Of a stretch of 44,451 bases of DNA, positions 31,886-39,422 are shown one piece after another (within the stretch, counting starts at the first letter, position 1; the number at the start of each line of letters is the position of its first letter). The DNA comes from Patescibacteria group bacterium. Its GTDB lineage: Bacteria; Patescibacteriota; Minisyncoccia; Moranbacterales; UBA2206. The notes beneath the pieces are model-generated. The model saw only the letters and a program-made list of their open reading frames with translations, was not told the DNA's origin and ran no database searches. The DNA lies in the NCBI GenBank assembly GCA_022709735.1, contig JAKLIG010000001.1:84135-128585 (forward strand), read 5' to 3'. The translations under genes were made by a program, and so were the position numbers.

Positions 31886-32752
31886 ATGTTTTCTAAAAAG
31901 TATTTATATTTTTTATTAACTTTTCTTTTAATCATCAGCCTAATTCTAGCTGGAATAATTTTCTATTCCCAAAATCAAAAACTAAAAGTTGTTTTTTTTG
32001 ATGTTGGCCAGGGTGATGCAATTTTGATTTCGAAAGGCGATAATCAAATTTTGATTGACGGCGGGCCAAGCGGAAAAATTGAAATGGAAAAATTGGGAAA
32101 ATATATTCCTTTTTGGGACAGAAAAATTGAGCTGATTATCGCCACGCATCCCGATCAAGATCATATTGGCGGGCTTATCAGTGCAATGGAAAATTATAAA
32201 ATTGGAAAAGTGATTGATAATGGCGTCGAAAATGATTCGCAGGTTTATAAAAAATATCTGGAAATAATAGCTAATAAAAATATCGAAAGATTGAAAGGAA
32301 AAAGAGGAATGAATATAAAAATGAAAGATGCCGATCTAAAAATTCTTTATCCGAATTATGTTTTAGAAAATCCGCCGACTGGTGGATCGAAAGATACGAA
32401 CACTGATAGTCTTGTGGCAAAATTAAATTATGGCGAAAATTCATTTCTTTTTACTGGAGATTTTCCAACTGAAAAAGATCAAGATATTTTCAATTCTGGC
32501 GCAGATTTATCAGCCAATGTCCTGAGAGTTGCCCATCATGGCTCAAAATATGCGACTAGCGAAGAATTTTTGAGCGAAGTTAGTCCAACAGAAGCAATAA
32601 TTTCTGTGGGTAAAAATAACAGTTATGGCCATCCAGCGCCGGAAATTTTAGATCGACTTAAGGCGAAAAACATTAATATTTTAAGGACGGATGAAGTTGG
32701 AGATATCGAATATGATTGCGAAAACCAATTTTCTTGCCAAATAGCTAATTAA
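31886..32752 (+). CDS. ComEC-type metallo-beta-lactamase protein (separate C-terminal part)
   Basis: The 288-residue protein has one N-terminal membrane anchor (about 7-27) and then a secreted MBL-fold domain: VVFFDVGQGDAILIS, the metal motif THPDQDHIGG (His 88, Asp 90, Asp 92, His 93), LFTGD, and VAHHGSKYATSEE. These are the signatures of the ComEC C-terminal domain, proposed to degrade the non-transported DNA strand. Here it is a distinct anchored protein encoded 130 bases after the membrane part, so the usual ComEC polypeptide is split in two complete genes. Confidence 0.9.
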   Translation: MFSKKYLYFLLTFLLIISLILAGIIFYSQNQKLKVVFFDVGQGDAILISKGDNQILIDGGPSGKIEMEKLGKYIPFWDRKIELIIATHPDQDHIGGLISAMENYKIGKVIDNGVENDSQVYKKYLEIIANKNIERLKGKRGMNIKMKDADLKILYPNYVLENPPTGGSKDTNTDSLVAKLNYGENSFLFTGDFPTEKDQDIFNSGADLSANVLRVAHHGSKYATSEEFLSEVSPTEAIISVGKNNSYGHPAPEILDRLKAKNINILRTDEVGDIEYDCENQFSCQIAN

Positions 32753-32801
32753 ATGATAAGTTATATATGTCAAAGAGTAATTATTTATTAAATTTAAATT
32801 T

Positions 32802-33002
32802 ATGCCAGTAGCAAGACAACGCCACACTAAAGCGAGAAGAGACCGAGCCAGAGTCCATTATAAGCTAAAAGTGAAAGAACTGATTGCTTGCCCAAATTGC
32901 AAGGCCAAAATATCAGCCCATATTGTTTGTCCAAAATGCGGGTATTACAAGGGCAAGGAAGTGGTGAACACATTGAAGAAAGTTAATAAAAAGAAAAAAT
33001 AA
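32802..33002 (+). CDS. rpmF: 50S ribosomal protein L32
   Basis: The 66-residue protein begins MPVARQRHTKARRDRAR and has a zinc ribbon: CPNCKAKISAHIVCPKCGYY. This matches the Cys-containing (zinc) form of bL32. A basic Lys-rich tail follows. nusB begins 2 bases after its stop, so the two genes are co-transcribed. No Shine-Dalgarno is seen. Confidence 0.95.
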   Translation: MPVARQRHTKARRDRARVHYKLKVKELIACPNCKAKISAHIVCPKCGYYKGKEVVNTLKKVNKKKK

Positions 33003-33004
33003 AA

Positions 33005-33487
33005 ATGGCTAATCGTCATCTTTCGAGATCAATTGCGATGCAATGCCTCTATGAATGGGATTTCAACAAAAAAGATAATTCCAAGTTAGGGGAGATAGTT
33101 TCAAAAAATACCAAAGAATTCGGACCAGGAATGGACGATACTACTTTTGTGCAATCTTTAGTGGAAAATATAGTCAAGAATGTTGACAAGATTGATCCGC
33201 TGATTGAAAAATGTGCGCCGGAGTGGCCACTTGATCAAGTGACGATTGTGGATCGAAATATTTTGCGCCTGGGAATTTATGAACTTCTTTTTGGAAATTA
33301 TGAAGAAGTTCCGCCCAAGGTTGCAATTAATGAATCAATAGAACTGGCCAAATCTTTCGGCGGAGAATCATCCGGCAGGTTTATAAACGGAGTACTGGGC
33401 ACAATTTATCGGGAGCTTGGAGAACCGCTGAAAGATGATATATCGAAAAAGAAGAAAGAAGGAGGAAGCAAGAAGGATGAAAAATAA
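33005..33487 (+). CDS. nusB: Transcription antitermination factor NusB
   Basis: The 160-residue helical protein matches NusB: SRSIAMQCLYEWDFN at the start, VENIVKNVDKIDPLIEKCAPEWPLDQVTIVDRNILRLGIYEL in the middle (shown here in parts: CAPEWPLDQVT, DRNILRLGIYEL), and PPKVAINESIELAKSFGGESSGRFINGVLG near the end (core INESIELAKSFG). NusB with S10 supports rRNA antitermination. It has a charged C-terminal extension (SKKKKEGGSKKDEK). It follows rpmF by 2 bases and is separated from rnc by a palindromic repeat. Confidence 0.95.
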   Translation: MANRHLSRSIAMQCLYEWDFNKKDNSKLGEIVSKNTKEFGPGMDDTTFVQSLVENIVKNVDKIDPLIEKCAPEWPLDQVTIVDRNILRLGIYELLFGNYEEVPPKVAINESIELAKSFGGESSGRFINGVLGTIYRELGEPLKDDISKKKKEGGSKKDEK

Positions 33488-33489
33488 TT

Positions 33490-33592
33490 ATTTTAATAAC
33501 CAATAGCCAAGAAACAAGATACAAACAATCCCCAGTTGATTATTGGAGCTTGAAATTTATTTGGTGATTGTATCTTGCATCTTGATTATTTC
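33490..33592. repeat. Intergenic palindrome (CCAAGAAACAAGATAC word family)
   Basis: The left arm AATAACCAATAGCCAAGAAA / CAAGATACAAACAATC (33495-33531) faces GGTGATTGTATCTTG and CATCTTGATTATT (33562-33591). It fills the nusB-rnc gap. Confidence 0.75.
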
Positions 33593-33598
33593 AAACAC

Positions 33599-34288
33599 AT
33601 GATTGAAGAGTTAGCGAAAAAAGTCGGAGTAAAATTTAATAATATAGACTTGCTTAAGCAAGCTCTGACTCATCGTTCTTATCTCAATGAACATCGAAGT
33701 CACAAACTTGACCATAATGAACGCTTGGAGTTTTTAGGCGATGCCGTTTTGGAGCTGGTTGTTACGGAATATCTTTATGAAAATTATCCTAATCCCGAAG
33801 GCGAACTCACAAACTGGCGGGCGGCTTTGGTCAATGGCGAGATGCTTTCAAAAATTGCCAAAAAATTAGGCGTGGAAGAATATTTGATGATGAGTCGGGG
33901 GGAAACTAAAGATACCGGCCGAGCGCGCCAATATCTTTTGGCTAATGCTTTCGAAGCCATTACTGGCGCAATTTATTTAGACCAAAAGGAAAAAGGCTAC
34001 AAAGAAGCAGAAAAATTTATCATGAAAAATGTAGTCTGTGAACTTCCGAATATTATCGAAAATAAATTATATATGGATCCGAAATCGCGTTTTCAGGAAG
34101 AAGCGCAGGACAAAGCCGGTGTTACTCCGTCATATCGAGTTGTTTCAGAATCCGGTCCGGATCATGATAAAAAATTCATAGTTGGCGTATATCTAAACGA
34201 TGAAATGATTGCCAAAGGTGAAGGGCAATCCAAGCAAGAAGCCCAAAGAAACGCGGCCGAAAAAGGACTGGAAATAAAAGGCTGGTAA
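33599..34288 (+). CDS. rnc: Ribonuclease III
   Basis: ATG 33599 is preferred; an in-frame upstream ATG at 33575 lies in the repeat. The 229-residue enzyme cleaves double-stranded RNA, including rRNA precursors. The catalytic signature is ERLEFLGDAVLE (41-52, with Glu 44 and Asp 48). The second acidic helix is LLANAFEAITGAIYLD. A complete double-stranded RNA-binding domain (about 159-229) follows: DPKSRFQEEAQ, with GEGQSKQEAQRNAAEKGL at the end. The many hairpin-rich intergenic transcripts here would be natural substrates, which is inference. Confidence 0.96.
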   Translation: MIEELAKKVGVKFNNIDLLKQALTHRSYLNEHRSHKLDHNERLEFLGDAVLELVVTEYLYENYPNPEGELTNWRAALVNGEMLSKIAKKLGVEEYLMMSRGETKDTGRARQYLLANAFEAITGAIYLDQKEKGYKEAEKFIMKNVVCELPNIIENKLYMDPKSRFQEEAQDKAGVTPSYRVVSESGPDHDKKFIVGVYLNDEMIAKGEGQSKQEAQRNAAEKGLEIKGW

Positions 34289-34295
34289 AAAATTC

Positions 34296-34351
34296 ACCCT
34301 GTTAAATACCGCTTCGCGGTAATTTCACGGAGTGAAATTATTTAACAGGGT
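34296..34351. repeat. Three-way-junction palindrome between rnc and smc
   Basis: The outer stem ACCCTGTTAAAT (34296-34307) / ATTTAACAGGGT (34340-34351) encloses two perfect inner hairpins, ACCGC-TTC-GCGGT (34308-34320) and AATTTCAC-GGA-GTGAAATT (34321-34339). It is followed by seven A residues and then the GTG start of smc. Confidence 0.85.
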
Positions 34352-34365
34352 AAAAAAACAAAACA

Positions 34366-36729
34366 GTGTATCTCAAGAAATTAGAAATTTCAGGCTTTAA
34401 ATCTTTTGCGTCGAAAACTACCCTCGACTTTTTAATTGACTCTAAAAACGGAAAAAATAATGGAATCACTTCGATTGTCGGACCAAACGGCAGTGGAAAA
34501 TCCAATGTTGCGGATGCTCTGCGTTGGGTAATGGGGGAGCAATCAATGAAAAATCTTCGTGGAAAAAAATCAGAAGATATTATCTTTGCCGGAAGTGGAA
34601 AAAAAGCTCGCCTCGGAAGTGCTTATGTGACGCTATATCTTGACAACAGTGACAAAAAAATTCCTTTGGAATTTGAAGAAGTTTCCATTACAAGAAAAAT
34701 TTTTCGTTCCGGTGAAAGCGAATATCTAATCAATAATTCAAGAGTCCGCCTTCAAGATGTCGTGGATATTCTGGCCAAAGCTGGGGTGGGCAAAGAAAGT
34801 TATGCGGTGGTCAATCAGGGGATGGCGGATGCGGTGCTCAACGCCACTCCGCTTGAGCGAAGATCGGTAATTGAAGACGCGGCGGGCGTGAAACAATATC
34901 AAATTAAAAAAGAAAGATCAATTCGAAAACTGGAATCAACCAGGGAAAATTTAGAAAGAGTCAAGGAACTTACAGAAGAAATCAAACCGCACCTTCGAAT
35001 GTTGAAAAGGCAGGCGGACAAAGCAGCTGAAAGCGAAGAGGTAGCGCGCGGACTTTCAGAAAAACAAACCAGACTTTTTTCCTATTTGTGGCATAATTTT
35101 CAGCGCGAAAGGAGTAAGTTGAACGAAGAAAAAGAAGAAGCCGGAAGAATTTTGATGAATATGCAACGCGAAGCGGATAAATTAACAGATGAGATAAACA
35201 AAGAATCCAAGGAAGGAAAAATTGAAACGAAGCAGATTGAATTAGAGAATAAGCAGAGAGAACAAAGGAATAAATTGAATCAATCGGAAAGGGAACTCAT
35301 TATAACTGAAGGTCGAATTGAAATTGAAAAAGAAAAGCAAAAAAATATTCAGATGATAAAAGAAGCGGAAGTGGCTTTACCTGAAAATGAAGCGGTAGAC
35401 TCGGCTTATATAAAGGAAAAATTGGAAGAAATAAAAAAAGAACAAGAAAAATTAATTGAAAAAATTGAAAAAGCGGAAAAATTGGAAGATTTGCAAGATA
35501 TCAAAGAATTTGCGCGAGTTGTTCAGCAAAGGATTTTTGATTTGAAGAATGAAATAGACAAAGGTCGCAAAATACAAGTTAATGCAGTTTCAGTGGAAAC
35601 TAATAAAGAGGTAAAACAAAAAGAAGCGGGGGATTCAAAAATACTGATTGAACTCCAAGAAAAAATTATAAAAATTAGGGAAGAAATAAAAATAGCGGAG
35701 GAAGAATTGCGTCGAATCGATGAAGAAATTCGAAAAGAAATTTCGCTTGACCGAGAAAAGCGACAGAAGTTTTTTGAGATCGAAAGAAAGCTTCGCACAA
35801 AACAAGATGAGATTGATAAACTCAAAGATAAATTCAATGATTCCAAAATTTCTTTGGCAAAAGTCGAAGTGAGGGAAGATGATCTCAAAAATCAAATAAA
35901 AGCGGAACTTCGAAAAGAAGCGGAAGAGCTTGCGCCAGTGGAAGGAGAAATTAATCGGGAAGTTTTGGAAAACGAGATCATGAAGCTCAAGATAAAAATG
36001 GAGCAGATCGGCGGAATTGATCCAATGGTAGTGGATGAATATAATGAAACGCAAAAACGCTTTGAATTTTTGACTAATGAATCGGGGGATTTGGAAAATG
36101 CCACTTTGTCGCTTCGAGAAGTTATCAAAGAAATGGATCAAAAAATTGAGGAAAAATTTTCAACCACTTATGAAGAAATCAACAAAGAATTTACCAAATA
36201 TTTCCGTATAATTTTCGGCGGAGGAAGCGCGAATCTGATCAAGAGGAAAGAAATAAGAAGAAAGAGAAAGGAAGAAATAATTGAAGAGGGAGAAAATAAA
36301 AGTGAAGGTGAAGCAGAAAATATCGAAGAATTGGAAGAAAAAAATAAAGAAGAAGAAAGAGAGGAAATTGGCATTGATATCACCGCTTGTCCGCCCGGAA
36401 AGAAAATTGCTAATCTTTCTATGCTTTCTGGAGGGGAAAGGTCACTCACATCTCTTGCGCTTTTGTTTGCAATTATTTCCCACAACCCTCCGCCATTTGC
36501 AATTTTGGACGAAGTGGAAGCGGCACTGGATGAAGCTAATTCTCGCCGTTTTGGTCGAATTCTCACGGAACTTTCCAATAACACTCAATTCGTAACCATC
36601 ACTCACAACCGCGAAACTATGCGCCAAGCTTCGCTTCTCTACGGCGTTACCATGGGCGAAGATGGAATTTCCAAACTTTTGTCAGTAAGACTAGATCAAG
36701 TTGGGCAGGGAGGGAAGATAATAAAATAG
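34366..36729 (+). CDS. smc: Chromosome segregation protein SMC, compact form
   Basis: Start is GTG 34366, giving MYLKKLEISGFKSFASKT, the standard SMC beginning. Walker A is GPNGSGKSN (39-47). The signature LSGGERSLTSLAL starts at 687 and Walker B is FAILDE (711-716), followed by a D-loop (EAALDEAN) and ITHNRETM. Between them lie only about 500 residues, mostly Lys/Glu coiled coil. I cannot find the roughly 120-residue hinge domain with its paired glycines, or a Cys-x-x-Cys zinc hook. The total of 787 residues is well below the usual 1100-1200. It follows rnc, the common bacterial order. Confidence 0.92.
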   Translation: MYLKKLEISGFKSFASKTTLDFLIDSKNGKNNGITSIVGPNGSGKSNVADALRWVMGEQSMKNLRGKKSEDIIFAGSGKKARLGSAYVTLYLDNSDKKIPLEFEEVSITRKIFRSGESEYLINNSRVRLQDVVDILAKAGVGKESYAVVNQGMADAVLNATPLERRSVIEDAAGVKQYQIKKERSIRKLESTRENLERVKELTEEIKPHLRMLKRQADKAAESEEVARGLSEKQTRLFSYLWHNFQRERSKLNEEKEEAGRILMNMQREADKLTDEINKESKEGKIETKQIELENKQREQRNKLNQSERELIITEGRIEIEKEKQKNIQMIKEAEVALPENEAVDSAYIKEKLEEIKKEQEKLIEKIEKAEKLEDLQDIKEFARVVQQRIFDLKNEIDKGRKIQVNAVSVETNKEVKQKEAGDSKILIELQEKIIKIREEIKIAEEELRRIDEEIRKEISLDREKRQKFFEIERKLRTKQDEIDKLKDKFNDSKISLAKVEVREDDLKNQIKAELRKEAEELAPVEGEINREVLENEIMKLKIKMEQIGGIDPMVVDEYNETQKRFEFLTNESGDLENATLSLREVIKEMDQKIEEKFSTTYEEINKEFTKYFRIIFGGGSANLIKRKEIRRKRKEEIIEEGENKSEGEAENIEELEEKNKEEEREEIGIDITACPPGKKIANLSMLSGGERSLTSLALLFAIISHNPPPFAILDEVEAALDEANSRRFGRILTELSNNTQFVTITHNRETMRQASLLYGVTMGEDGISKLLSVRLDQVGQGGKIIK

Positions 36730-36752
36730 TTATTGTAATAGTAAAATTTTTT

Positions 36753-37535
36753 ATGAAATTTGCGATATTAAGCGATATTCATTTGGGACCTGAAGAATAC
36801 TATAAAAATGTTCTTCGTAAAATAAATAAGAATGTTAAAATTTTTCTGGATAATTTTGTTGAAGAAATAAATAGTGATATAAAACCAAATTTTTTAGTTG
36901 TTTTAGGTGATTTAATTCAAGATGAAAATTCAACAAAGGATAGAAATAATCTTATTTATATCATTAAGCTTTTAAAAAAAATAAATTATCCAGTTTATTA
37001 TGTAGCGGGAAATCATGATTTAAAAAATATTTCCGAAGTTAAACTAGCCAGATTATTTCATCAAGAAAAATTATACTATTCTTTCGACTCCGGTAATTTT
37101 CATTTTGTAGTGCTATTTTCAAAAAGATCTAAAGACAATACCCATTTTTATATTTCAGACGAGCAAAAAGATTGGTTGCGAAATGATTTAGACAAAACAG
37201 ATAAAAAATGCATAGTATTTGTTCACTATGGTTTAGCCGATCAAGATTTAAAAGGAAATCCTTGGTTTGAGGGAAGGCCCGACAGATGTCTTATCTTAAA
37301 TAGAAAAGAAATCAGAGACATCTTATTTAAATCGGGGAAAGTCATTTCTGTTTTTAATAGTCATTTACATTGGGATAAAAAAGATATCCATGACAATATC
37401 CCATATTTTACAATTCAATCATTAGTTGAAAATGAAAATAATAAAGGATTAGCAAGTGAGGCATACGCGATTGTTAATATTAAAAATAATAAAGTTGGTG
37501 TTGAAATTAAAGGAAACTATGCTAAAAAACTTTAG
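36753..37535 (+). CDS. Calcineurin-like metallophosphoesterase
   Basis: The 260-residue protein has the metallophosphoesterase motifs in order: SDIHLG (Asp 8, His 10), VVLGDLIQD, YVAGNHDL, VFVHYGL, and NSHLHWD in place of the usual GHxH. Its substrate is unknown; relatives include cyclic-nucleotide and nucleotide phosphohydrolases. It lies between smc and rpsP, where ftsY or ffh is often found. Its codons are visibly more AT-rich than those of its neighbours, which suggests acquisition by transfer. No signal peptide is present. Confidence 0.88.
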   Translation: MKFAILSDIHLGPEEYYKNVLRKINKNVKIFLDNFVEEINSDIKPNFLVVLGDLIQDENSTKDRNNLIYIIKLLKKINYPVYYVAGNHDLKNISEVKLARLFHQEKLYYSFDSGNFHFVVLFSKRSKDNTHFYISDEQKDWLRNDLDKTDKKCIVFVHYGLADQDLKGNPWFEGRPDRCLILNRKEIRDILFKSGKVISVFNSHLHWDKKDIHDNIPYFTIQSLVENENNKGLASEAYAIVNIKNNKVGVEIKGNYAKKL

Positions 37536-37598
37536 TAATTTATACATATTGACAATCTCGCAATTTTCCTTTAACCTATATAAGTAATCGATTTTTAC

Positions 37599-37626
37599 TA
37601 AGTATAATCTAAATTATACTTATTTT
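37599..37626 (+). terminator. AT-rich hairpin before rpsP
   Basis: The 10-bp perfect stem TAAGTATAAT (37599-37608) / ATTATACTTA (37613-37622) has loop CTAA and a TTTT run after it. It may be a weak terminator for the phosphoesterase or an rpsP leader element. Confidence 0.4.
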
Positions 37627-37645
37627 ATTGCTATAAATTACTATT

Positions 37646-38071
37646 ATGCTAACTATACGATTTGCAAGAGTGGGAAAAGTGAATAAGGCTCAATATAAGG
37701 TAGTCCTTCAAGAAAAAACGGTCGCTCCGGGCGGACGGCATGTTGAAATTTTAGGCTCTTATGATCCGCATTCTAAGCAGGCTGTTCTTAAGGACGAAAG
37801 AATTAAATATTGGATAGAAAAAGGCGCTCAACTTTCTGATACGGTGCATAATTTATTTGCATCCAAGGGACTTATAGCTGAAAAGAAAAGACCGGTAAAA
37901 ATGCCAAAGAAAGTCGAAGAAGCAAAGCCAGAAGAAGCAAAAACAGAGGCGCCAGTAGCTGAAAATAAGCCAGTAGAAGAAGTTAAATTAGAAACAAAAG
38001 TAGAAGCGCCAGTAGCTGAAGTTAAACCAGAAGAACCAGAGGCAGAAGAGGTAAAAAAAAGAAGAAGTTAA
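37646..38071 (+). CDS. rpsP: 30S ribosomal protein S16 with acidic C-terminal tail
   Basis: The N-terminal 85 residues are S16: MLTIRFARVGKVNKAQYKVV, EILGSYDPHS, and RIKYWIEKGAQLSDTVHNLF. A repetitive Ala/Glu/Lys/Pro tail follows, with units such as EEAKPEEAKTEAPVAE and VEAPVAEVKPEEPEAEE. The annotated frame ends KKRRS just after a run of eight A residues (38053-38060). If one A is skipped, the frame continues KKEEVKPDEAPKE to a TGA at 38094-38096, matching the tail's pattern. A homopolymer error, natural frameshift or slippage is therefore likely at the very end. Confidence 0.93.
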   Translation: MLTIRFARVGKVNKAQYKVVLQEKTVAPGGRHVEILGSYDPHSKQAVLKDERIKYWIEKGAQLSDTVHNLFASKGLIAEKKRPVKMPKKVEEAKPEEAKTEAPVAENKPVEEVKLETKVEAPVAEVKPEEPEAEEVKKRRS

Positions 38072-38092
38072 GCCGGATGAAGCGCCAAAGGA

Positions 38093-38123
38093 ATGAATTC
38101 CGCCAAAGGCGGATCAGCCTGTG
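38093..38123. repeat. CCGCC-type hairpin repeats before the L10 leader
   Basis: TCCGCCAAAGGCGGA forms a 6-bp hairpin and is followed by CAGCCTGTGGCTG, a second hairpin. The same TCCGCC/GGCGGA palindrome, inverted, recurs at 38302-38316 before the rplJ start. Confidence 0.7.
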
Positions 38124-38130
38124 GCTGAAA

Positions 38131-38157
38131 TTGACAAGATTTTAATAATAATATAGA
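38131..38157 (+). promoter_or_regulatory. Candidate promoter of rplJ-rplL
   Basis: TTGACA (38131-38136) is followed by TATAGA (38152-38157, 15-base spacer) or TAGATT (38154-38159, 17-base spacer), just upstream of the L10 leader. Confidence 0.5.
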
Positions 38158-38170
38158 TTAAATAAGTATT

Positions 38171-38262
38171 CCGCAGACCACAGGCAAACAAACAAGCCCT
38201 GTGTAGGAAATAAAAACGTTTTTAGTTTTTATTTTGGTCGGCTGCGGAAACGCAGTTTTTTT
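38171..38262 (+). promoter_or_regulatory. Ribosomal protein L10 leader with terminator
   Basis: The segment CCGCAGACCACAGGC...GCCCTGTGTAGGAAATAAAA...GGTCGGCTGCGG matches the form of the L10 mRNA leader that binds the L10-(L12)4 complex. The outer stem CCGCAG (38171-38176) / CTGCGG (38242-38247) competes with a terminator CTGCG-GAAA-CGCAG-T7 (38242-38262), since both use 38242-38246. This is an attenuation switch controlling rplJ-rplL. Which state L10 binding favours cannot be read from the sequence. Confidence 0.75.
38242..38262 (+). terminator. Attenuator terminator of the L10 leader
   Basis: CTGCG (38242-38246), loop GAAA, CGCAG (38251-38255), then seven T residues (38256-38262), 77 bases before the rplJ start. 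Confidence 0.75.
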
Positions 38263-38338
38263 GTTTTTTGTCCAAATCTTTGATTTGGGTATAAAAAACA
38301 ATCCGCCTTTGGCGGATAATATCCATAAATTAAATACC

Positions 38339-38857
38339 ATGCAGACAAAAATTCAAAAAGAAGAATTAGTAAAAACACTCGCCCAAAAAATCAAGGATTC
38401 TAAAACCGTGGTTTTTTCCGATTTCAAAGGGCTTAGCGTGAAGGACATGACCTCTCTTAGGCGCGAACTTCGCACAAAAGGAATTGATTTCCAAGTTCTA
38501 AAAAAGACCTTGCTGTCAATTGCACTTAAGGATGCTGGAATTGAAATGGATGCGCGAAAAATGGAAGGCCAAATTGCGGTGGCAGTTTCAGCCGGCGATG
38601 AAGTGGAAGCTTCCAAAATTATCGCTAAGATGGCGAAAGCTAATGAAAATTTGAAAATCGCCGGAGGAATTTTAGGCAAAAAAATTCTTTCCAAAGAAGA
38701 AGTAGTGGCACTTTCCAAATTGCCAGGAAAGGATGAACTCTTGGCGAAATTAGTCGGAACACTTAATGCCCCAGTTTCTGGATTTGTAAATGTTCTTGCG
38801 GGAAATATGCGGGGATTAGTGCAAGTTTTGAAAGCAATAAGTGAAGCTAAAAATTAA
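38339..38857 (+). CDS. rplJ: 50S ribosomal protein L10
   Basis: ATG 38339 (172 residues, MQTKIQKEELVKTLAQKIKD) is chosen. A longer in-frame ORF starting at 38234 would run through the L10 leader terminator and the CCGCC repeat, so it is rejected. Family features include SKTVVFSDFKGLSVKDMTSL, LRTKGIDFQVLKKTL, and the C-terminal helix that binds L7/L12 (GTLNAPVSGFVNVLAGNMRG, LVQVLKAI). L10 anchors L7/L12 on the 50S stalk and regulates its own operon through the leader. Confidence 0.96.
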   Translation: MQTKIQKEELVKTLAQKIKDSKTVVFSDFKGLSVKDMTSLRRELRTKGIDFQVLKKTLLSIALKDAGIEMDARKMEGQIAVAVSAGDEVEASKIIAKMAKANENLKIAGGILGKKILSKEEVVALSKLPGKDELLAKLVGTLNAPVSGFVNVLAGNMRGLVQVLKAISEAKN

Positions 38858-38887
38858 TTTAATATAACTAACTAATAAACTAAAAAT

Positions 38888-39310
38888 ATGACAGACGAAA
38901 AAAAGGATTCGCCGGCTGGCGAAGTAGTTCCAGAAAAATTTGAAAAACTCGTAGCTGAAATTGAAAAAATGAGTGTTTTGGATCTTTCTGAACTCGTAAA
39001 AGTTCTCGAAGAAAAATTCGGCGTATCAGCCGCTGCTCCAATGATGATGGGAGCAATGCCAGCCGCTGGAGCTGAAGCTGGTGCAGAAGTGGAAGAAAAA
39101 AGCGAATTTGATGTAGAAGTAACCGAAGCTGGTGCTTCAAAGATCAATGTCATCAAGGCTGTTCGTGAAGCAACGGGGCTAGGGCTTAAGGATGCCAAGG
39201 ATTTGGTAGATGCTGCTCCAAAAGTTATCAAAGAAAAAGTGGCTAAGGCAGAAGCAGAAGAAATGAAAAAGAAACTGGAAGCCGCTGGTGCAAAAGTGAC
39301 TTTGAAATAA
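38888..39310 (+). CDS. rplL: 50S ribosomal protein L7/L12
   Basis: The 140-residue stalk protein has the N-terminal dimerisation helices ([17 protein letters not shown]), an Ala/Gly-rich hinge ([20 protein letters not shown]), and the C-terminal factor-binding domain ([40 protein letters not shown], ending AAGAKVTLK). The N-terminus is longer than usual by about 15 residues ([20 protein letters not shown]). It is 30 bases after rplJ, and a strong terminator follows. Confidence 0.96.
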   Translation: MTDEKKDSPAGEVVPEKFEKLVAEIEKMSVLDLSELVKVLEEKFGVSAAAPMMMGAMPAAGAEAGAEVEEKSEFDVEVTEAGASKINVIKAVREATGLGLKDAKDLVDAAPKVIKEKVAKAEAEEMKKKLEAAGAKVTLK

Positions 39311-39335
39311 GGTTTCAATTTTACTGATAAACTTT

Positions 39336-39361
39336 AAAACCCCGCTTAAAAGCGGGGTTTT
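39336..39361 (+). terminator. Intrinsic terminator of rplJ-rplL
   Basis: AAAACCCCGC (39336-39345) / GCGGGGTTTT (39352-39361) with a 6-base loop. It is symmetric, so usable in both directions. Confidence 0.9.
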
Positions 39362-39388
39362 AAAATAGTAATATAAATTAAAAAGTTT

Positions 39389-39422
39389 AAGGCTAGTCAT
39401 TAATATATTATTGGCTAGCCTT
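39389..39422 (-). terminator. Hairpin at the end of the 39422-39850 gene
   Basis: AAGGCTAG (39389-39396) / CTAGCCTT (39415-39422) forms an 8-bp stem that overlaps the stop codon of the minus-strand gene, followed on that strand by AAACTTTTTAA. The T-run is modest. Confidence 0.5.

Noticed and set aside
38234-38338. N-terminal extension of the L10 frame.
   Set aside because: It would translate the L10 leader terminator and a CCGCC repeat. The conserved L10 start is at 38339.
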